A stretch of 64,000 nucleotides of DNA from Burkholderiaceae bacterium (GCA_021166725.1 JAJPES010000041.1:1-64000); one strand, 5' to 3'. Shown: positions 32,586-43,182, numbered from the stretch's first letter. Numbers and translations: made by a program. The notes: a model not told the origin generated them from the sequence alone.

Positions 32586-32872
32586 CCAGCGGGCAGCAAG
32601 TGCAACCGTCGAACGGCGCCCGCGAACGGTTGCAGCGGGCCGCCGACGCGGCCCGCACGCCTCGCTGCCTGGGGACAACTCTGTGAACAAGCCGCCTTCG
32701 TTGCGCTGCGGCGAGCGGAATTCAATCGGCGTGCCCGCTTGTCGCGCCACGGCAAAAAAGAAATGTCAAGTGGAATCAAGCAGTTGACGTCGCCGACGAC
32801 GTTGTGGCAAGACGAAGCCGCAAAGAATCCGATCGTGCGCCGCGTGTGGATAGATCCGACCCGGAAACTCGC
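32586..32872. other. Non-coding stretch between exbB and xseA
   Basis: The divergent gap between exbB and xseA is 342 nt in total. Apart from the hairpin at 32553-32585, a TTGACG hexamer at 32784-32789 is the only promoter-like signal; it has no good -10 at the right spacing. No credible gene is present. Confidence 0.4.
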
Positions 32873-34252
32873 ATGAGCGCTCGTTTTGCCGGCGCAAACG
32901 AAGCAGGGACGCGGGAAATCCTGTCGATTTCCCAGTTGAACCGCGCCGTTGCTGGGTTATTGCAACGCAACATCCCGCCTGTATGGGTTCTCGGCGAGAT
33001 TTCGAATGCGACGCGCGCGGCGAGCGGACACTGGTATTTCACGCTGAAGGACGCCGGCGCGCAGGTGCGGGCGGTGATGTTTCGCGGACGGGCGCAATAC
33101 CTGACGTTCGTCCCGCGGAACGGCGAGCGCGTCGAGGCGCGGGCCGTCGTCGCGCTGTACGAGCCGCGCGGCGACTTCCAGCTCACGGTGGAAGCGATGC
33201 GTCCGGCCGGAGCCGGCGACCTGTTCCAGCGCTTCGTCGAGCTCAAGGAGAAGCTGCAGGCCGAAGGGCTGTTCGATGTCGCGCGCAAGCGCCCGCTGCC
33301 GAGCTTCCCGCGCACCGTCGGCGTGGTTACGTCTCCGCGCGCCGCGGCGCTGCGCGACGTACTGACCACGCTGCGCCGCCGTGCGCCCGGGGTCGCGGTC
33401 GTCGTCTACCCGGCGCAGGTGCAGGGCGCGGACGCGCCGGTCGCACTGGTGGCGGCGCTGCGCGCCGCGTCGCGCCGCGCCGAATGCGACGTCCTGCTGC
33501 TCGTGCGAGGCGGCGGTTCGATCGAGGATCTGTGGGCGTTCAACGACGAGACGCTCGCTCGCGCGATCGCCGCCTCGCCGATTCCGATCGTCAGCGGCGT
33601 CGGGCACGAAACGGACTTCACGATTGCCGATTTCGTCGCCGACGAACGGGCGCCGACCCCCACCGGCGCTGCGACGCATGCGGTGCCCGATCGTCGCGAA
33701 CTCGCCGAGCGCGTGTTGCGGGCGTCGGCGCGCGTCGAACGCGCTTGGTGGCGGCGCATCGAGGCCGTCGAGCAGCGACTGGACACGGTCGCACGATTGT
33801 TGCGTTCGCCGTCGGCCCAGTGGCAGGCACGCGCGCATCGGTTGCACTCGCTTGCGCAGCGCATGGCCGCCTTCGGCAGGATCTCGCTGCAGCAGCGGGC
33901 GATGCGGCTCGACCGCCTGTGCGCCGGGGTGCGTGCGCCGCGCACCGATGTCGCCGAGCAGCGGCTCGCACACGCCGCGCTGGCGCTGCAGCGAGGCGCC
34001 GCGCAGCGCGTCGCCCGGCTCGGCGAGCGCGTGGACAACGTCGCCGCGGCACTCGGCCTGGTCAGCCCGCAGGCGGTGCTCGAGCGCGGATACGCGATCG
34101 TGCACGACGCGCACGGGCGCGTGCTCGCATCGGCGACCGGCGTGGCGGTGGGCGATGCGCTGCGCGTGGCGCTGCGCGACGGCACGCTCGATGTCGGGGT
34201 GCAGGCGATCGAGACAGGGGAGAAGGCGACGAGGACTTTGCCGCCGTCCTAG
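32873..34252 (+). CDS. xseA: Exodeoxyribonuclease VII large subunit
   Basis: A 459-aa subunit with the N-terminal OB fold ([14 protein letters not shown], then [11 protein letters not shown]) and the conserved catalytic region ([41 protein letters not shown]). Long basic coiled-coil segments follow from about residue 280. With XseB it degrades single-stranded DNA; xseB is not in this window. The TAG stop forms part of a TAGAAT that may serve sodB. Confidence 0.94.
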   Translation: MSARFAGANEAGTREILSISQLNRAVAGLLQRNIPPVWVLGEISNATRAASGHWYFTLKDAGAQVRAVMFRGRAQYLTFVPRNGERVEARAVVALYEPRGDFQLTVEAMRPAGAGDLFQRFVELKEKLQAEGLFDVARKRPLPSFPRTVGVVTSPRAAALRDVLTTLRRRAPGVAVVVYPAQVQGADAPVALVAALRAASRRAECDVLLLVRGGGSIEDLWAFNDETLARAIAASPIPIVSGVGHETDFTIADFVADERAPTPTGAATHAVPDRRELAERVLRASARVERAWWRRIEAVEQRLDTVARLLRSPSAQWQARAHRLHSLAQRMAAFGRISLQQRAMRLDRLCAGVRAPRTDVAEQRLAHAALALQRGAAQRVARLGERVDNVAAALGLVSPQAVLERGYAIVHDAHGRVLASATGVAVGDALRVALRDGTLDVGVQAIETGEKATRTLPPS

Positions 34253-34255
34253 AAT
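34250..34255 (+). promoter_or_regulatory. TAGAAT -10-like box for sodB overlapping the xseA stop
   Basis: TAGAAT includes the xseA TAG stop codon and lies 53 nt before the sodB ATG. A matching -35 is poor. The same nesting occurs before panB (61466-61471) and, with TAA, before efp (19308-19313). Confidence 0.35.
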
Positions 34256-34308
34256 CGAAGATCGACTCGCGCGCCGCGCGATCCGAACGACTACAAGGAG
34301 AACACGCA

Positions 34309-34890
34309 ATGGAGCACAAGCTGCCGCCTCTTCCGTACGCGATGGACGCACTCGCGCCGTACGTATCGAAGGAGACGCTCGAATACCACTACGGCAAGCA
34401 CCACCAGGCCTACGTCACGAACCTTAACAACCTCATCAAGGGCACCGAGTTCGAGAACATGGGCCTGGAGGACATCGTGCGCAAGGCATCGGGCGGCGTG
34501 TTCAACAACGCGGCGCAGGTGTGGAACCACACGTTCTTCTGGTCGTGCATGAAGCCGGGCGGCGGCGGCCAGCCCTCGGGCCCGCTCGCCGATGCGGTTT
34601 CCCGCAAGTGGGGCTCCTTCGATGCCTTTCGCGAGGCGTTCAGCAAGAGCGCCGTCGGCAACTTCGGCTCGGGCTGGACCTGGCTCGTGAAGAAGGCCGA
34701 CGGTTCGGTCGACATCGCGAACACGAGCAACGCGGGCACGCCGCTCACCACCGGCGACAAGGCGCTGCTGACGATCGACGTCTGGGAGCACGCGTACTAC
34801 ATCGACTACCGCAATGCGCGGCCGAAGTTCGTCGAAACCTTCCTCGCCAACCTCGCCAACTGGGACTTCGCCGCGAAGAACTTCGGCTGA
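34309..34890 (+). CDS. sodB: Iron superoxide dismutase
   Basis: A 193-aa Fe/Mn-type SOD. Metal ligands H27, H75, D158 and H162 fall in [15 protein letters not shown] and [19 protein letters not shown] and FGSGWTWLV favour the iron form. There is no signal peptide, so it is cytosolic. AAGGAG lies 8 nt before the ATG. It removes superoxide and complements ahpCD, far away in the window, in oxidative defence. Confidence 0.95.
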   Translation: MEHKLPPLPYAMDALAPYVSKETLEYHYGKHHQAYVTNLNNLIKGTEFENMGLEDIVRKASGGVFNNAAQVWNHTFFWSCMKPGGGGQPSGPLADAVSRKWGSFDAFREAFSKSAVGNFGSGWTWLVKKADGSVDIANTSNAGTPLTTGDKALLTIDVWEHAYYIDYRNARPKFVETFLANLANWDFAAKNFG

Positions 34891-34910
34891 GCGACAGCGT
34901 CACCGGCGAA

Positions 34911-34937
34911 CCGAAGACGTCGATCCGGCGTCTTCGG
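34911..34937 (+). terminator. 9-bp hairpin after sodB
   Basis: CCGAAGACG (34911-34919) pairs with CGTCTTCGG (34929-34937). No T-run follows, and a gene starts 57 nt downstream on the same strand. It could be a processing or stability hairpin, or a weak terminator. Confidence 0.4.
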
Positions 34938-34993
34938 GCACGTCCCTTGCCTGCAACGATGCCTCGAGCATTCCAACAAAAGGAGCGGTGACC

Positions 34994-35248
34994 ATGAGTT
35001 GGCTGTGGACCTTGATCATCGGATTGATCGTCGGCGCCATCGCGAAATGGGTGATGCCCGGGCGGCAGGACGGAGGCATCATCGTCACGATGATCCTCGG
35101 CATCGTCGGTGCCTTCATCGCCACCTGGATCGGACAGGCGGTCGGGTGGTACCGCGCGGGCGAAGGCGCGGGCTTCATCGCGTCGATCATCGGCGCGCTG
35201 ATCATCCTGTGGATCTACGGGATGATCACGCGCAAGCGCGAGGCTTGA
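34994..35248 (+). CDS. GlsB/YeaQ/YmgE family membrane protein
   Basis: An 84-aa protein with three transmembrane helices and the family pattern GLIVGAIAKWVMPG, MILGIVGAFIATW and SIIGALIILWIYG. It is a small stress-associated membrane protein family of unknown mechanism. AGGAG sits 8 nt before the ATG. It ends 9 nt from the convergent DUF192 gene. Confidence 0.9.
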   Translation: MSWLWTLIIGLIVGAIAKWVMPGRQDGGIIVTMILGIVGAFIATWIGQAVGWYRAGEGAGFIASIIGALIILWIYGMITRKREA

Positions 35249-35257
35249 CGGCCGTTT

Positions 35258-35740
35258 TCAGCGCTGGCCGGGAAAGATCGAAGGCTGCACGAGACGCGCG
35301 CCCGGCGCGAGGCCGTGGCGCGCGAACCACCCCTGTTCCATCTCGAGCGCGAAACGCACCTCGCGGCTCGGGCAGTGGCTGTCGTCGCTGCGCGGCGCCA
35401 TCTGTGCGATGTCGACGATCCGGCCGTCGTCGTCGAGGAACGCGATCGACAGCGGCAACGGCGTGTTGCGCATCCAGAAGCAGTGCACCGCCTTTCGCTC
35501 GAAGACGAACAACATTCCTTCGTTCGGGCCGAGCGCTCGGCGCCCCATCAGCCCGATCGCTCGGGTACGGTCGTTGTTCGCCAGTTCGGCACGAATGATG
35601 TGGATCCCGGCCTGCAGTCGTACGATCGGCAGCGTCGGCTGCGGAACGGCCTCGGCGCTCGACTGGGCGTGCACCGACGGGATCGCCGGCGGCCCGAGCG
35701 TTGCGCAGGCAAGGGCGAGGGAGCAGGCGATTCGTCGCAT
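35258..35740 (-). CDS. DUF192 secreted protein
   Basis: A 160-aa protein with a cleavable signal peptide (MRRIACSLALACATLG, ending near VHAQS) and a DUF192 domain (IRAELANNDRTRAIGLMGR, then FWMRNTPLPLSIAFLDDDGRI). The family is widespread and uncharacterised, and probably periplasmic. Convergent with the GlsB-type gene and divergent from icd. Confidence 0.88.
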   Translation of the reverse strand: MRRIACSLALACATLGPPAIPSVHAQSSAEAVPQPTLPIVRLQAGIHIIRAELANNDRTRAIGLMGRRALGPNEGMLFVFERKAVHCFWMRNTPLPLSIAFLDDDGRIVDIAQMAPRSDDSHCPSREVRFALEMEQGWFARHGLAPGARLVQPSIFPGQR

Positions 35741-35863
35741 CGCACGATAGTGCCGCAACCGCCGTCCGAGCGCGACGCTTCGCCTGCTGCGGCATAATCC
35801 CGGGGTTCGGATAGCGGGCTCGCGGCCCGTGTCCGCCGGCTCAGACTCCGAGGATCCGCTTTC

Positions 35864-37117
<1,254 letters not shown>

Positions 37118-37173
37118 GGCGGTCCCGGGGCGTCTCCGGACGTCCCGGAAGGTCCCGAACGAATCTCCAGATC

Positions 37174-37525
37174 GTGGGTATCTCTGCGAGCGATGTGGTG
37201 CCGTTCACCCAGGCGCGTGCGACGCTGTCCGACCTGGCTGAACAGGTCAAAGCCGGCGCCGAGGAAGATCATCACCAAGAACGGCGAGAGCTATGTCGCC
37301 CTCATCGACGCCGAGCGCCTGGATTACTACCACCGCCTGGAGCGCGAGCGCATCCACCTGCTGTTGATCGACGACGCCCGGCGTGGCCTCGCGGACATTG
37401 CAGCCGGGCGAACCCAGGATGCGGATGCAGGCATTGCCGCTCTGCAGGCGCGGCGTGCCGGTGCGCGGCCGGCTGCTACGAAGGGCAAGGTAAAGGCAAG
37501 CGGGACTGCGCGCAAACGTGGCTGA
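37174..37525 (+). pseudogene. Frameshifted Phd/YefM-type antitoxin
   Basis: Two frames together spell a typical antitoxin. The first (from GTG at 37174) reads VGISASDVVPFTQARATLSD and continues to LAEQVKAGAE; the second continues KIITKNGESYVALIDAERL and ends at 37525. They join around 37261-37265 (GCCGAGGAAGATC), where one extra G breaks the frame. The codon before GTG is ATC where relatives probably have ATG. The gene is therefore most likely inactive. Alternatives are a sequencing error or programmed frameshifting. Confidence 0.75.
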
Positions 37526-37605
37526 GCCCGTCGTTCGCGTCGAACTGACGGCCAGCTTCCTGGACCGGCTGACGGCGATCGCCGCGGGCAAACTACTAGA
37601 CTTCC
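37518..37605 (+). pseudogene. Truncated RelE/ParE-type toxin remnant
   Basis: From a GTG at 37518, overlapping the antitoxin stop as in intact modules, the frame reads AEPVVRVELTASFLDRLTAI, a plausible RelE/ParE N-terminus. It loses resemblance after about residue 24 and runs into the tctB leader. The remaining two thirds of the toxin are missing. Loss of the toxin would remove selection on the antitoxin, which agrees with its frameshift. Confidence 0.6.
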
Positions 37606-37698
37606 CGCGTTTCGCACCACGTACGCAAGCACGCGCCGGCGAACGACGACATGAGGCACCGCGTCCGCGACGTGCCACAACAACGAGGAGACCGCGCA

Positions 37699-38160
37699 AT
37701 GCGCATCCGCAACCGCCGCGACTTCTGGTCGGGGGTGATGTTCCTGGTGCTGGGGTTGCTGTTCGTCGTCTTCTCGCAGGCATATCAACTGGGTACTCCG
37801 GCGCGAATGGGGCCGGGGTTCTTCCCCACGATGCTCGGCGCGATCCTCGGCCTGCTGGGGCTGATCGTGATGTGGCGCTCGACGGCGCGCAGCAACCCCG
37901 AGCTGCGCCTCGAGTCGGTGGGCTGGCGCGAGCTCTGGCTGGTGCTGCTGGCCGTCGGCTTGTTCGGAGCCGCGCTCACGCAACTGGGGATGGTCGTGGC
38001 CGTCGCGCTGCTGATCGGAATCGCGGCGATCGCCAGCCACGAGTTCAACTGGAAGGAGACGCTCGGCTCGATCGTCGTGCTGCTGGTGCTCGCGGATCTG
38101 GTGTTCGTGCGCGGCCTCGAGCTGCAGTTTCCGGTCTGGCCGACGTTTCTTGCCCGGTAG
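37699..38160 (+). CDS. tctB: Tripartite tricarboxylate transporter TctB
   Basis: A 153-aa inner-membrane protein with four hydrophobic helices and the TctB pattern (RDFWSGVMFLVLGLLFVV, then GTPARMGPGFFPTMLG). It is the small membrane subunit of the TTT system. GAGGAG lies 8 nt before the ATG. tctA follows after 18 nt. Confidence 0.9.
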   Translation: MRIRNRRDFWSGVMFLVLGLLFVVFSQAYQLGTPARMGPGFFPTMLGAILGLLGLIVMWRSTARSNPELRLESVGWRELWLVLLAVGLFGAALTQLGMVVAVALLIGIAAIASHEFNWKETLGSIVVLLVLADLVFVRGLELQFPVWPTFLAR

Positions 38161-38178
38161 CCCGCAGCCGAGCAGCCG

Positions 38179-39690
38179 ATGGAACTCCTGTCCAATCTCG
38201 CGCTGGGCTTCGGCGCCGCGCTCTCGTTCGACAACCTCTTCTATTGTTTCGTCGGCGTGCTGCTGGGCACGTTGATCGGCGTGCTGCCGGGCATCGGGCC
38301 GGTGGCGACGATCGCGATGCTGCTGCCGATCACCTACCAGCTGAGCGACCCGACCACGGCGCTGATCATGCTGGCAGGGATCTACTACGGGGCGCAGTAC
38401 GGCGGATCGACGACCGCGATCCTGGTGAACCTGCCGGGCGAGATCTCCTCGGTGGTGACGACGCTCGACGGCTACCAGATGGCACGCAAGGGGCGCCCGG
38501 GACCGGCATTGGCCATCGCGGCGATCGGTTCGTTCTTCGCGGGGACGGTGGCGACGCTGCTGATCGCCGGATTCGCGCCCCCGCTTGCCGAGGTGGCCTT
38601 CCAGTTCGGGCCGGCGGAGTACTTCTCGCTGATGGTGCTCGGCCTGATCGCCGCGGTGGTGCTTGCGCACGGCTCGATCGTCAAGGCGCTGGCGATGGTG
38701 GTGCTGGGCCTGCTCATCGGCATGGTGGGCACCGACGTGAACTCGGGCGTTGCGCGCTTTTCCTTCGACATCCCGGAACTGACCGACGGCGTGAACCTCG
38801 CCGTGGTCGCGATGGGGATCTTCGGCTTCGGCGAAATCATCGCCAATCTCGAGCAGCGCGAGCAGCGCGAGGTCTTCGCCAGCAAGGTCGGACGCCTGCT
38901 GCCGAGCAGCGCCGAGTTCAAGGCTTCGCTTGCGCCGATCCTGCGCGGCACCGCCCTCGGCTCGCTGTTGGGCATCCTGCCCGGTGGCGGCGCAGTGCTG
39001 TCGTCGTTCACTTCCTACGCGATCGAGAAGAAGATCTCGAAGACCCCGGAGCGTTTCGGGCAGGGGGCGATCGAAGGCGTGGCCGGCCCGGAATCGGCCA
39101 ACAACGCCGGCGCGCAGACCTCGTTCATCCCGATGCTCACGCTCGGCATTCCCACCAACGCGGTGATGGCGCTGATGGTGGCGGGGATGATGATCCACAA
39201 CATCCAGCCCGGCCCGCAGGTGATGACGAGCAACCCGACGCTGTTCTGGGGGCTGATCGCGTCGATGTGGGTGGGCAACCTGATGCTGGTGATCCTGAAC
39301 CTGCCGCTGATCGGCATCTGGATCAAGCTGCTGACGGTGCCCTATCGGCTGCTCTACCCTGCGATCCTGCTGTTCTGCTGCATCGGTGCTTACTCGATCA
39401 ACAACAACGTCTTCGACGTGTTCATGACGATCCCGTTCGCCATCCTCGGCTACGTATTTCACAAGCTCGACTGCGAGGCCGCGCCGCTGCTGCTCGGTCT
39501 GGTGCTGGGCAGCCTGATGGAGGAATACCTTCGCCGCGCGATGACGATCTCGCGCGGCGACTGGTCGGTGTTCGTCACCCGGCCACTGTCCGCCTCGCTG
39601 CTCGCGATCGCGGTCGCGCTGCTGGTGATCGTGTTCCTGCCGAATATCGCGAAGAAGCGCAGCGAGGCGTTTGCGGAGGAGGAGAACTGA
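38179..39690 (+). CDS. tctA: Tripartite tricarboxylate transporter TctA
   Basis: A 503-aa integral membrane permease with about 11 helices and the two TctA motifs: GVLPGIGPVATIAMLLP near the N-terminus and GILPGGGAVLSSFTSY in the second half. It imports carboxylates delivered by a periplasmic Bug/TctC receptor, driven by an ion gradient. The only Bug gene nearby is the convergent one at 39760. Confidence 0.94.
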   Translation: MELLSNLALGFGAALSFDNLFYCFVGVLLGTLIGVLPGIGPVATIAMLLPITYQLSDPTTALIMLAGIYYGAQYGGSTTAILVNLPGEISSVVTTLDGYQMARKGRPGPALAIAAIGSFFAGTVATLLIAGFAPPLAEVAFQFGPAEYFSLMVLGLIAAVVLAHGSIVKALAMVVLGLLIGMVGTDVNSGVARFSFDIPELTDGVNLAVVAMGIFGFGEIIANLEQREQREVFASKVGRLLPSSAEFKASLAPILRGTALGSLLGILPGGGAVLSSFTSYAIEKKISKTPERFGQGAIEGVAGPESANNAGAQTSFIPMLTLGIPTNAVMALMVAGMMIHNIQPGPQVMTSNPTLFWGLIASMWVGNLMLVILNLPLIGIWIKLLTVPYRLLYPAILLFCCIGAYSINNNVFDVFMTIPFAILGYVFHKLDCEAAPLLLGLVLGSLMEEYLRRAMTISRGDWSVFVTRPLSASLLAIAVALLVIVFLPNIAKKRSEAFAEEEN

Positions 39691-39719
39691 GGTTCTCGAA
39701 CGATTCGCGCTCGCCGGTT

Positions 39720-39761
39720 GCGTCGTTGACGACGCGCGCGCGAGACGGATCCGGACGTCTC
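39720..39761. terminator. Two small hairpins between convergent tctA and Bug genes
   Basis: GCGTCG-TTGA-CGACGC (39720-39735) and GAGACG-N8-CGTCTC (39742-39761) lie in the 69-nt gap. Neither has a T-run. They may help to separate the two converging transcripts. Confidence 0.35.
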
Positions 39762-40722
39762 ACTTCGTGAACCCCGACTTCTTCACCACCGGCTCCCACT
39801 GCGCACGGTAGGCCGCGAGCATCTTCGCCGTCTCGTCGGGAGTTGCCGAGACGGGCATCATGCTCGCGGCTTCGAACTTCGCACGCACGCTCTTGTCGCG
39901 CATCACGTCGCGAACCGCCAGTCCGATGCGCTGGACGGTTTCCTTCGGCATGGACGCGGGCGCGAACAGGGCGTTCCAGCCGGTGGCGACGATGTCCTGG
40001 CCCGATTCGCGCAGCGTCGGGATGTTCGGCGCCATCGCCGATCTCTTCGCACCTGCCATCGCGAGGATGCGGATCTTCCCGCCCGGTTCGTGCGGGAGCA
40101 GCGCATCGAGCGTGTCGACCGCTACCGGAATGGTGCCCGCCATCAGGTCGGTGATCGACGGCGCCGACCCGCGATAGCCGATGATCTGCGGCTTCACGCC
40201 GACCGATTCGCCGATCATCAACCCGAAGAAGTGGGGCAGGCTGCCGGTGGCGGGAACGCCGAAGTTCGCCTGCTGCGGGTTTGCCCGCAGCCAGGCGACC
40301 AGGTGATTGAACTCGCGTACCGGCACCGCCGCGCCGACGGCGACGGCGAAGTCGTAGTCGGTGATGTGCGAGACGGGAACGAAGTCCTGCTTTGCGTCGT
40401 AGCCCACATCGCTGAAGACGACCGGCGCCACCACCATCAGCGCGGGATTCACCACCACCAGCACGTGCTGATCGGCGGGCGTCGACTTCAACTGCTGCAT
40501 CGCCAGTCGCCCCCCGGCACCAGTACGGTTCTCGACGACGATCGTCGTTTTCAGCTTGTCCTTCAGCGCGTCGGCCACGAGTCTCGCTGCTCGATCCGTG
40601 GCGCCGCCGGGCGGATACGGGACCACGATGCGCAAGCCGCCGTCGAGGGCTTGCGCGGGAGCGAGCGACGGCACCAGCAGTGCCAGGAAGGCGGCGAACA
40701 GCAGGGACGTCAGGGTTTTCAT
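39760..40722 (-). CDS. Bug/TctC-family periplasmic solute receptor
   Basis: A 320-aa periplasmic binding protein with a signal peptide (about 1-24, ending LAPAQA). Signature segments are IVVPYPPGGATDRAAR, ENRTGAGG, and SLPHFFGLMIGESVG. Bug proteins deliver carboxylates, amides or aromatic acids to TctAB. It is downstream of the sulfatase gene (47-nt gap, same strand) and converges with tctBA, so it may serve that transporter. GAGGAG lies 7-8 nt before the ATG. The ligand is unknown. Confidence 0.92.
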   Translation of the reverse strand: MKTLTSLLFAAFLALLVPSLAPAQALDGGLRIVVPYPPGGATDRAARLVADALKDKLKTTIVVENRTGAGGRLAMQQLKSTPADQHVLVVVNPALMVVAPVVFSDVGYDAKQDFVPVSHITDYDFAVAVGAAVPVREFNHLVAWLRANPQQANFGVPATGSLPHFFGLMIGESVGVKPQIIGYRGSAPSITDLMAGTIPVAVDTLDALLPHEPGGKIRILAMAGAKRSAMAPNIPTLRESGQDIVATGWNALFAPASMPKETVQRIGLAVRDVMRDKSVRAKFEAASMMPVSATPDETAKMLAAYRAQWEPVVKKSGFTK

Positions 40723-40769
40723 GGTTTGTCTCCTCGTCGATGGCGGGTGAGGGAAGATGCCGCGCGTCG

Positions 40770-42098
40770 TCAGCGTTGCGGCATGTCCTTGCGCGAGTAG
40801 CCGACGCTCACGGTAGCGTCTTCGGGAATCGCGGGCACCGTCGCATCCCAGCGCAACCATGCATCGCGCATCGCGCACAGGCGCTCGGGGTGCCGCTGCG
40901 CCAGGTTGGCCCGCTCGCGCGCGTCGGCGACGACGTCGAACAGATACTCGTGTTCGTCGACCTTGAGGTATTTCCAGTCGCCGTCGCGCAGCGCACGCTG
41001 TTGCCGATGGTTCATGCGCCAGTACAGCGGACGGGCGAAGCGGTACGAAGGGTCGCGCAGCACCGGCGCGAGCGAGACACCGTCCAGCGGATAGTCGGGA
41101 TGCGCCCGGCCTCCGCCGAGTTCGAGCAGCGTGGCCGACCAGTCCATCGTCATGCAGAGCTGCGCACTCGTGCTGCCCGGGCGAATCACCGCCGGCCAAT
41201 GCGCGATCCACGGAACGCGGATGCCGCCTTCGGTCAGGTCCATCTTGCCGCCGACCAGCGGCCAGTTGTCCGAGAAGCGCTCCCCGCCGTTGTCGCTGGT
41301 GAACACGATCAGCGTGTTCGCGAGCTGCCCGGTGCGGCGCAGCGCCTCGACCAGCCAGCCGATGCCCTCGTCCATGTGGTGGATCATCCGGCGGTAGATG
41401 TGGATGTTGCCGCCGTGCAGGTGGAACAGGTTGTCGCTGACGTCGTTCGCCACCGCTTCGTCGTCGCGCGTCTCCCAGGGCCAATGCGGCGCCGTGTAGT
41501 TCAGGCTCAGGAAGAAGGGCCTGGCTTCGCGGGTCGATGCCGCCACCCGCTCGATGTACTCGACGGCGCGGCGCGAGAACAGGTCGGTCAGGTAGCCGGC
41601 CTCGCGGTGTTCCTGCTCGCCGGCGTACAGGTCGTGGTCGCCTCGCGTCGAGCAGTGCGTGAAGTAGTCGACTCCGCCGGCCATGATCCCGAAGAACTCG
41701 TCGTAGCCCGAGCGCAGCGGCCCGAACGCCGGCGGATAACCGAGATGCCATTTGCCGATCAGCGCAGTCGCGTAGCCGGCTTCGCGCAGCAGCGACGGCA
41801 GTGTCGGGATGTCGGTGGGCAGGCCCAGCGTGGTGCTGCCCCGGCTGCGGCTATGGATCGGCTCCTCCAGTCCGCCGCGTAGTCGGTACTGGTAGCGCAT
41901 AGTCATCAGCGCGAAGCGCGTCGGCGAGCAGACCGGCGCGTTCGAATACCCGTCCGTCATGCGCAACCCGTCGGCGGCGAGGGCGTCGATATGCGGGGAA
42001 ACCGGGCCGAACTCGGCCTCGCGCCCGCCGTAGCAGCCGAGGTCGGCAAAACCCAGGTCGTCGGCGACGATGTAGAGAAGGTTGGGACGCAGCGGCAT
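40770..42098 (-). CDS. Type I sulfatase, formylglycine-dependent
   Basis: A 442-aa alkaline phosphatase-superfamily sulfatase. C57 in APVCSPTR is the C-x-P-x-R cysteine that is converted to formylglycine; the second signature GKWHLG and metal ligands DD (13-14) and SDNGGE are present. No signal peptide is evident at the ATG chosen, so it is either cytoplasmic or starts further upstream. The substrate is unknown; its operon partner is a Bug receptor, which suggests uptake of a sulfated or related organic acid. Confidence 0.9.
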   Translation of the reverse strand: MPLRPNLLYIVADDLGFADLGCYGGREAEFGPVSPHIDALAADGLRMTDGYSNAPVCSPTRFALMTMRYQYRLRGGLEEPIHSRSRGSTTLGLPTDIPTLPSLLREAGYATALIGKWHLGYPPAFGPLRSGYDEFFGIMAGGVDYFTHCSTRGDHDLYAGEQEHREAGYLTDLFSRRAVEYIERVAASTREARPFFLSLNYTAPHWPWETRDDEAVANDVSDNLFHLHGGNIHIYRRMIHHMDEGIGWLVEALRRTGQLANTLIVFTSDNGGERFSDNWPLVGGKMDLTEGGIRVPWIAHWPAVIRPGSTSAQLCMTMDWSATLLELGGGRAHPDYPLDGVSLAPVLRDPSYRFARPLYWRMNHRQQRALRDGDWKYLKVDEHEYLFDVVADARERANLAQRHPERLCAMRDAWLRWDATVPAIPEDATVSVGYSRKDMPQR

Positions 42099-42308
42099 CG
42101 CGATCGCCGGTTACCTGCCGCTCGCGACGGCGTGCGCAGGCACGGTGTCTCCTCGTTCGTTCCGGGGCATGCTAGCGCGCGGCGCGCGGCGCGGCCACTG
42201 AATGGAAGGAATCGGCGCCCGGACGAAATCCTGCCGCCCGCGCACGCGCCCGAGGCGGCGGGAGTCGCGCTTGCAGTCCTCGGCTTGGCCACACCGAGGA
42301 GTACAGCA

Positions 42309-42926
42309 ATGGCTGAACGACGAAACACCCCCGCCGATTCCGCCGCTCGCGCGCGCCAGCAGTGGCGCGACGCGGATTCCCACCGACGCGAGCCGGCGCA
42401 CGACCCTCGCCGACCCGATGAACTCGACCCGACGCTACCGCAGGAGCGGCGCGATCACTTCCTGAATACGCGAAACGGCGTGTTCTACCCGACCGGGCAC
42501 GCCGTGCTCGTGCTGTCGCCCGACGACGCGTTGGCGCTGCGCGATGCGCTGCAGGAAGCCGGCTTCGGCCGCGACGAGACGCTGCTTCTCGGCCCGCAGC
42601 AGGCGGCCGACCTGATGCGCGCGAGCGAGGAGCAGGCGGGCGTGCTCAGCGAGTTCGGCAGCGAACTGGAGAACGTCGCCATCATTCGCCAGCTTGCCGA
42701 CGAGGGTGCGGCGATGCTGCTGGTGCGGACCAAGGGCGACGAAGCGCAGCGAAAGCTGGTACGAGCGGCCGCCGGCAGGGAGGTCCGCAAAGCCTTGCGC
42801 TACCATGCGCTGGCGATCGAGGAGTTGGCGGTAGGCACCGAGGAGATCCCCGGCGACAGCCCTTACGCTGCGGGCGAAGTTCCGCGCAACAAGCCTTCGG
42901 ACGCACAGCTGAAGCCGCGGCAGTAG
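42309..42926 (+). CDS. Conserved hypothetical protein
   Basis: A 205-aa soluble protein of no family I recognise. The N-terminal 45 residues are charged, Arg/Asp/Pro-rich and probably disordered; the core (about 55-165) is a mixed alpha/beta domain starting FYPTGHAVLVLSPDDALALR with a conserved-looking ENVAIIRQLADEGAAMLLVR; the end is Pro-rich. A GAGGAG 8 nt before the ATG supports the start. The core length would fit a small nucleotide- or signal-binding fold, but that is speculation. Confidence 0.72.
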   Translation: MAERRNTPADSAARARQQWRDADSHRREPAHDPRRPDELDPTLPQERRDHFLNTRNGVFYPTGHAVLVLSPDDALALRDALQEAGFGRDETLLLGPQQAADLMRASEEQAGVLSEFGSELENVAIIRQLADEGAAMLLVRTKGDEAQRKLVRAAAGREVRKALRYHALAIEELAVGTEEIPGDSPYAAGEVPRNKPSDAQLKPRQ

Positions 42927-42952
42927 CCGCGGCGCCGGCAGTCGAAGAGAAG

Positions 42953-42974
42953 ACGGCGCGCCGGGGCGCGCCGT
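42953..42974 (-). terminator. cspA: 10-bp perfect hairpin after cspA
   Basis: ACGGCGCGCC (42953-42962) and its complement (42965-42974) flank a 2-nt loop. On the minus strand it is followed by CTTCTCTT, a partial T-rich tail, so it is a reasonable terminator for cspA. Confidence 0.55.
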
Positions 42975-42978
42975 GATT

Positions 42979-43182
42979 TCACGAGGACTGGATGTTCGAC
43001 GCCTGCTTGCCTTTCGGGCCCGAGACGACGTCGAACTGCACCTTCTGGCCTTCCTTCAGGCTCTTGAAGCCGTTCATCTGGATCGCGCTGAAATGCGCGA
43101 ACAGATCCTCACCCCCATCGTCGGGGGTGATGAAGCCGTACCCCTTCGAGTCGTTGAACCACTTGACGGTACCCGTTGCCAT
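42979..43182 (-). CDS. cspA: Cold-shock protein (CspA family)
   Basis: A 67-aa cold-shock domain protein with RNP1 KGYGFI and RNP2 LFAHFS; it binds single-stranded RNA and DNA as a chaperone. A good sigma70-type promoter at 43330-43358 would give a leader of about 140 nt, comparable with the long thermoregulatory leaders of known cspA genes. Confidence 0.96.
   Translation of the reverse strand: MATGTVKWFNDSKGYGFITPDDGGEDLFAHFSAIQMNGFKSLKEGQKVQFDVVSGPKGKQASNIQSS

Noticed and set aside
37518-39770. 750-codon frame from the toxin remnant through tctA
   Set aside because: Only the first 24 codons look like protein; the rest is out of frame with tctB and tctA.
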